From Pseudomonadota bacterium (lineage in GTDB: Bacteria > Pseudomonadota > Alphaproteobacteria > Rhizobiales > Hyphomicrobiaceae), in contig JAEZBU010000361.1 of the NCBI GenBank assembly GCA_023426855.1, forward strand, positions 1-17,089: 17,089 nt of DNA. Reading direction: 5' to 3'. The translations under genes were made by a program, and so were the position numbers. A model generated the notes under the pieces. It saw only the letters and a list, made by a program, of their open reading frames with translations. It searched no databases and was not told the DNA's origin. Every line of letters begins with the position of its first letter. The first letter of the stretch is position 1. This document shows positions 13,605-17,089 of the stretch, piece by piece.

Positions 13605-16600
13605 TCACTCCGCCGGCGCAACTGCGGCATCCGGTTCGTCGACCGTCGCGATGTGCTTCCGGCCGATGAACGAGTACACCACCGGCACGACGAACAGTGT
13701 CAGCAGGGTTCCAACCGTCATGCCGCCGGAAATCACCCAACCAATCTGCTGACGGCTTTCTGCGCCGGCACCGGTGGCAAGTGCCAGCGGGATAGCGCCG
13801 AGCACCATGGCACCCGTCGTCATCAAAATGGGCCTCAGGCGCAAAGCGGCAGCCTCGATAATCGCATTGTATTTGTCGCGACCGGCTTCCTGCTGCTGAT
13901 TGGCGAAGTCCACGATCAGAATGCCGTGCTTCGTGATCAGGCCGACCAGCGTCACCAATCCGATTTGCGAGTACACATTCAGCGTTCCGCCCGCCAGATA
14001 CAGTGTCCCGAGCGCACCCACCATCGACAGCGGCACGGTGAGCATGATGATCACCGGATCGCGGAAGCTTTCAAACTGGGCCGCCAGCACCAGGTAGATG
14101 AAGCCCAGCGCCAGCAGGAACACGAAGGCCAGGCTCTGCCCCGTGGTGCGGAATTCCCGGCTCTGGCCGGCCAATTCCGTTTGAACATTGGCCGGCAGCA
14201 CCTCGCGTGCTGTCCGTTCGAGGAAATCCAGACCTTCGCCCAGCGAATAGCCCGGCGCCAGATTGGCCTGGATCGTCACCGAGCGCATCTGGTTGAAGCG
14301 CTTGAGTTCCTTCGGCGCCACCGTCTCGCTGATCGAAACGATATTCGAGAGCTGGATCATGTCGCCGCTCGGGCCGCGCAGAAAGATGGTCGACAGCGTT
14401 TCCGGCGAGTTCCGGTCGGTGGCTGACAGTTGTACGTAGACGTCGTACTGCTCGCCATCGCGCTCGAAGCGTGTGACCTCGCGACCTCCGAGCAACGTTT
14501 CCAGCGTCCGCCCGACCAGCGAAACGTCGAGACCCAGGTCGGCAATCTTCTGGCGATTGATCTCGATGCGGAACTCGGGCGTGTTGAGCTTGAGGTCGGT
14601 GTCGACGCCATCCAGGCCCGGATAGTCGCGTATCCGCTCCATCATCAGGTCGGAGTATTCCTGCAATTGCTCGTACGTACCCGAGGTCTGGATCACGAAT
14701 TCGACCGGCCGCGATCCGCCGCGCTGGCCGAACGCGTTGGGGTTCTGCGCAAAGGCTTGCACACCCGGGATCTTGCGCACCTGCGGCCCGATACCCGCGT
14801 TGAGTTCCTGCTGTTTGCGATCACGCTCCGACCAGTCGCTCAAGCGGCCGATCGCAATGAAGCGGGAGACTTCCGGCACGCCGTTGATGATCAGGCGTGA
14901 ACTTACCTCCGGAATCTTCTCCATGATGGCGTCGACTTCGCTGCTATAGCGCGCCGTGTATGCAAGCGTCGCACCCTCCGGCCCGGTGCCGCGCACGATC
15001 AGCACGCCGCGATCCTCAACCGGCGACAGTTCCGACTTCAGGCTCAGGAACAGCACCACGCTTCCGGCCGCCGCGGTCAGCCCAAGCAGCACCACCGCCC
15101 AGCGTGCCGCCAACGCCCACTGCAAGCTGCGACGATAACCGGCTTCCAGGCGCTGCAGCACCGCTTCTATGGCATTGAACAGGCGACCCGGCTTGGGATT
15201 ATGGCGCAGCAGCTTGGAACACATCATCGGCGTCAGCGTCAGCGCGACGAATCCCGAGACCAGCACTGCGCCGGCCAGCGCCAGGGCAAATTCGAGGAAC
15301 AGGCGCCCCGTACGGCCTGTCGCGAACGCGATCGGCGCGTAGACAGCGACGAGCGTCATCGTCATCGCAACGACGGCAAACCCGATTTCCTTGGTGCCGA
15401 CGATGGCCGCCTGCAGCGGACGCATGCCGTGCTCGATATGCCGCGCGATGTTTTCCAGCACGACGATAGCGTCGTCCACCACGAGGCCGATGGCCAGAAC
15501 CATGGCCAGCAGTGTCAGCGTATTGATGCTGAAGCCGAACATCAGCATCAGCGTGAAGGTCGCGATCAGCGAGATCGGTATGGTGACGATAGGTATAAGC
15601 GAGGCGCGCAGCGAGCGCAGGAACACGACGATGACCAGCACCACCAGCACGATGGCTTCCAGAATGGTCGTGTAGACGGCTTTGATCGAGCGGTCGATGA
15701 ACACGGCGTCGTCGTTGCCGATTGCCGCCTGCAAACCGTTCGGCAGCGATGCGTTCATCTCCGGCAGGACCGCCCGGACGGCGTTGGATACATCGAGCGG
15801 ATTGGCGACAGCCTGCTTGATAATCCCCACAGTGATGGCGGGCTGGCCGTCATAGCGACTGTCGCGGCGCTCATCTGCGGCGCCGAGTTCCACGCGCGCC
15901 ACCTCGCCCAGCTTGACTTGGTGTCCGGCAGCGCGCTTGACGACGATTTCGCGGAATTGTTCCGGCGTTGTCAGTCCCGTGCGCGACAGCACGGAGAATT
16001 CTCGCTCCCGGCTCTCGATGCGGCCGGACGGCAGTTCGACGTTCTGCGCCCGCAGCGCATTCTCGATGTCCTGAACAGTCAATGCGTAGGCCGCCAGCCG
16101 TTCGCGATCGACCCAGATGCGCATGGCGTAGCGCCGCTCGCCGAAGATGGTGACATCGGCGACACCGGTGAGGTTCTTCAAGCTGTCGACGACATAGCGG
16201 TCGACATAGTCGGAGATCTCCAGCGCGCTCATGCGGTCGCTGGTGAACACCATATACATGACCGCCTGCGCATCGGCCTCGACCTTGGCGATGATCGACT
16301 CGCGCACCTCGTCAGGCAGGCGGCCGCGCACACGGCTGACGCGGTCGCGCACGTCACTTGCCGCGACGTCGGGATCGACTTCAGGCCGGAACCGCACCGT
16401 GATCCGGCTCGACTCCGATCGGCTGGTCGATTCCAGCACGTCGATGCCGGCAATGCCGGCGATCGAGCCTTCCAGGATCTGGGTCACCTGGGTTTCGATG
16501 ATGGTCGCCGATGCACCCGGATAGGTCGTGACCACCGACACCGTCGGTTCATCGACGTTGGGATATTCACGTACGGTCAGTTTGCTGTACGAGACGATGC

Positions 16601-16673
16601 CCAGCAGCATCAGAACGAGGCTGAGTACGGTGGCGAAAACGGGCCGCCGGATGCAAACCTCGATCGGGCTCAC
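13605..16673 (-). CDS. RND efflux permease, HAE-1 (AcrB/MexB-like) family
   Basis: The 1022-residue length and duplicated architecture are those of HAE-1 pumps: a helix at about 10-30, a porter domain, a cluster of helices at about 335-470, a second porter domain (about 540-840), and a final helix cluster to about 1000. Proton-relay residues are present: Asp400-Asp401 in IGLVVDDAIVV on helix 4 and Lys915 in LVGLITKHGILIV on helix 10. It should act as a proton-driven inner-membrane trimer exporting toxic compounds. The start is GTG at 16673, overlapping the adaptor stop in GTGA, so the two are translationally coupled. Substrate cannot be read from the sequence. No outer-membrane channel gene is present in the window, so a shared TolC-like partner or one beyond the right edge is likely. 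Confidence 0.96.
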   Translation of the reverse strand: MSPIEVCIRRPVFATVLSLVLMLLGIVSYSKLTVREYPNVDEPTVSVVTTYPGASATIIETQVTQILEGSIAGIAGIDVLESTSRSESSRITVRFRPEVDPDVAASDVRDRVSRVRGRLPDEVRESIIAKVEADAQAVMYMVFTSDRMSALEISDYVDRYVVDSLKNLTGVADVTIFGERRYAMRIWVDRERLAAYALTVQDIENALRAQNVELPSGRIESREREFSVLSRTGLTTPEQFREIVVKRAAGHQVKLGEVARVELGAADERRDSRYDGQPAITVGIIKQAVANPLDVSNAVRAVLPEMNASLPNGLQAAIGNDDAVFIDRSIKAVYTTILEAIVLVVLVIVVFLRSLRASLIPIVTIPISLIATFTLMLMFGFSINTLTLLAMVLAIGLVVDDAIVVLENIARHIEHGMRPLQAAIVGTKEIGFAVVAMTMTLVAVYAPIAFATGRTGRLFLEFALALAGAVLVSGFVALTLTPMMCSKLLRHNPKPGRLFNAIEAVLQRLEAGYRRSLQWALAARWAVVLLGLTAAAGSVVLFLSLKSELSPVEDRGVLIVRGTGPEGATLAYTARYSSEVDAIMEKIPEVSSRLIINGVPEVSRFIAIGRLSDWSERDRKQQELNAGIGPQVRKIPGVQAFAQNPNAFGQRGGSRPVEFVIQTSGTYEQLQEYSDLMMERIRDYPGLDGVDTDLKLNTPEFRIEINRQKIADLGLDVSLVGRTLETLLGGREVTRFERDGEQYDVYVQLSATDRNSPETLSTIFLRGPSGDMIQLSNIVSISETVAPKELKRFNQMRSVTIQANLAPGYSLGEGLDFLERTAREVLPANVQTELAGQSREFRTTGQSLAFVFLLALGFIYLVLAAQFESFRDPVIIMLTVPLSMVGALGTLYLAGGTLNVYSQIGLVTLVGLITKHGILIVDFANQQQEAGRDKYNAIIEAAALRLRPILMTTGAMVLGAIPLALATGAGAESRQQIGWVISGGMTVGTLLTLFVVPVVYSFIGRKHIATVDEPDAAVAPAE

Positions 16674-17089
16674 GAACGATCCTCCGAAGCCTGCGCCTGA
16701 CGTTGCACGACTTCCACCGTAGTACCGTTACGCAGCTTGAGCTGTCCGGCGGTGACCACGATACTGTCGGGCTCGACACCGGACAGGATCTGCACCTCGC
16801 CGTTGGCGCGACGGCCAAGCGTCACCCTGACCTCGTGCGCTTTGCCGTCGCGGATCTGGTAGATGATCATGTCGTTGCCACGCGGGACGATGGCACTCTC
16901 CGGCACCACCACGACATCGCGAGACGTCTGGCCCATCACCAAGATGCGGGCGAACAATCCCGGCCTCAGCAGGAGATCGGGATTGGGCATGCGGGCGCGG
17001 ATTTGCAGCGCGCGGCCGTTCACATCCACTTGCGGATCGATCGCGTAAATTTCGGCGCTGAATTTGCGTCCCGGAACCGCGTCGACTTC
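16670..17089 (-). CDS. RND periplasmic adaptor (membrane fusion protein), C-terminal part only
   Basis: The frame is open from the right window edge to the TGA at 16670-16672, giving the last 139 residues; the N-terminus lies outside. The visible part is the beta-barrel and membrane-proximal region of AcrA/MexA-type adaptors: KFSAEIYAIDPQVD, then NPDLLLRPGLFARILVMG, the near-invariant VVVPESAIVPRG and VTLGRRANGEVQILSGVEPD. The Asn-Pro-Asp, Leu-Arg-Pro-Gly and Val-Pro-Glu-Ser-Ala-Ile positions are family landmarks. It should bridge the RND permease to an outer-membrane channel. It is upstream of the pump gene and overlaps it by 4 bp. The short tail after the last strand (VQRQAQASEDRS) looks normal. 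Confidence 0.95.
   Translation of the reverse strand, partial: EVDAVPGRKFSAEIYAIDPQVDVNGRALQIRARMPNPDLLLRPGLFARILVMGQTSRDVVVVPESAIVPRGNDMIIYQIRDGKAHEVRVTLGRRANGEVQILSGVEPDSIVVTAGQLKLRNGTTVEVVQRQAQASEDRS

Noticed and set aside
15201..16700. 499-codon plus-strand frame opposite the RND permease
   Set aside because: His/Asp/Arg/Gln-rich translation without domain character, fully antisense to a well-conserved RND gene; a usual shadow in high-GC DNA.

Overview
The window reads as high-GC chromosomal DNA of an alphaproteobacterium, most likely a Hyphomicrobiales (Rhizobiales) member near the Bradyrhizobium/Xanthobacteraceae group. The pointers are a hmuP/hemP-hmuTUV haem locus with an IsdG-type haem monooxygenase and HutX, a TelA-like/DUF6384-like operon that I associate with rhizobial genomes, and a TGA-N9-TCA palindrome resembling the alphaproteobacterial iron-responsive box. 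No tRNA, rRNA, CRISPR array, insertion sequence or attachment site was seen. Genes fill almost the whole window; no gene-free stretch exceeds about 285 bp.

Layout. (1) 1-2093, minus strand: the N-terminal 611 residues of a large animal-type haem peroxidase, running off the left edge, preceded by a candidate 78-residue gene. (2) 2245-4394, plus strand, divergent from the peroxidase: a membrane NarL/DegS-type histidine kinase and a LuxR-type response regulator overlapping by 4 bp. (3) 4428-8088, minus strand: a three-gene operon of unknown function coding for a TelA-like helical protein, a single-span membrane protein (DUF6384-like) and a coiled-coil protein with a Gly/Asp/Pro-rich tail. (4) 8332-8841, plus strand: trmO (tRNA m6t6A37 methyltransferase). 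(5) 8857-13078: the haem acquisition locus, with hemP-hmuT-hmuU-hmuV on the minus strand and a haem monooxygenase plus hutX on the plus strand, diverging from a 284-bp control region that holds the iron-box-like palindrome. (6) 13242-13597, plus strand: a 98-residue glycine-zipper membrane protein with a strong intrinsic terminator. (7) 13605-17089, minus strand: an RND efflux permease and the C-terminal part of its periplasmic adaptor, running off the right edge.

How the parts work together. HmuT (periplasmic binding protein), HmuU (permease) and HmuV (ATPase) form an ABC importer that brings haem from periplasm to cytoplasm. HutX is expected to carry the haem and the IsdG-like enzyme to open it and release iron, while HemP/HmuP is a small regulator of such operons. 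The TonB-dependent receptor needed at the outer membrane is not in the window. The kinase/regulator pair is a reasonable candidate controller of the divergent peroxidase. The RND pair is an inner-membrane pump and adaptor; no outer-membrane factor is visible.

The best candidates for something little described are the three-gene TelA-like/DUF6384-like/coiled-coil operon and the small-ORF-peroxidase-two-component divergon. All family assignments come from reading the translated sequence; no database search was run.
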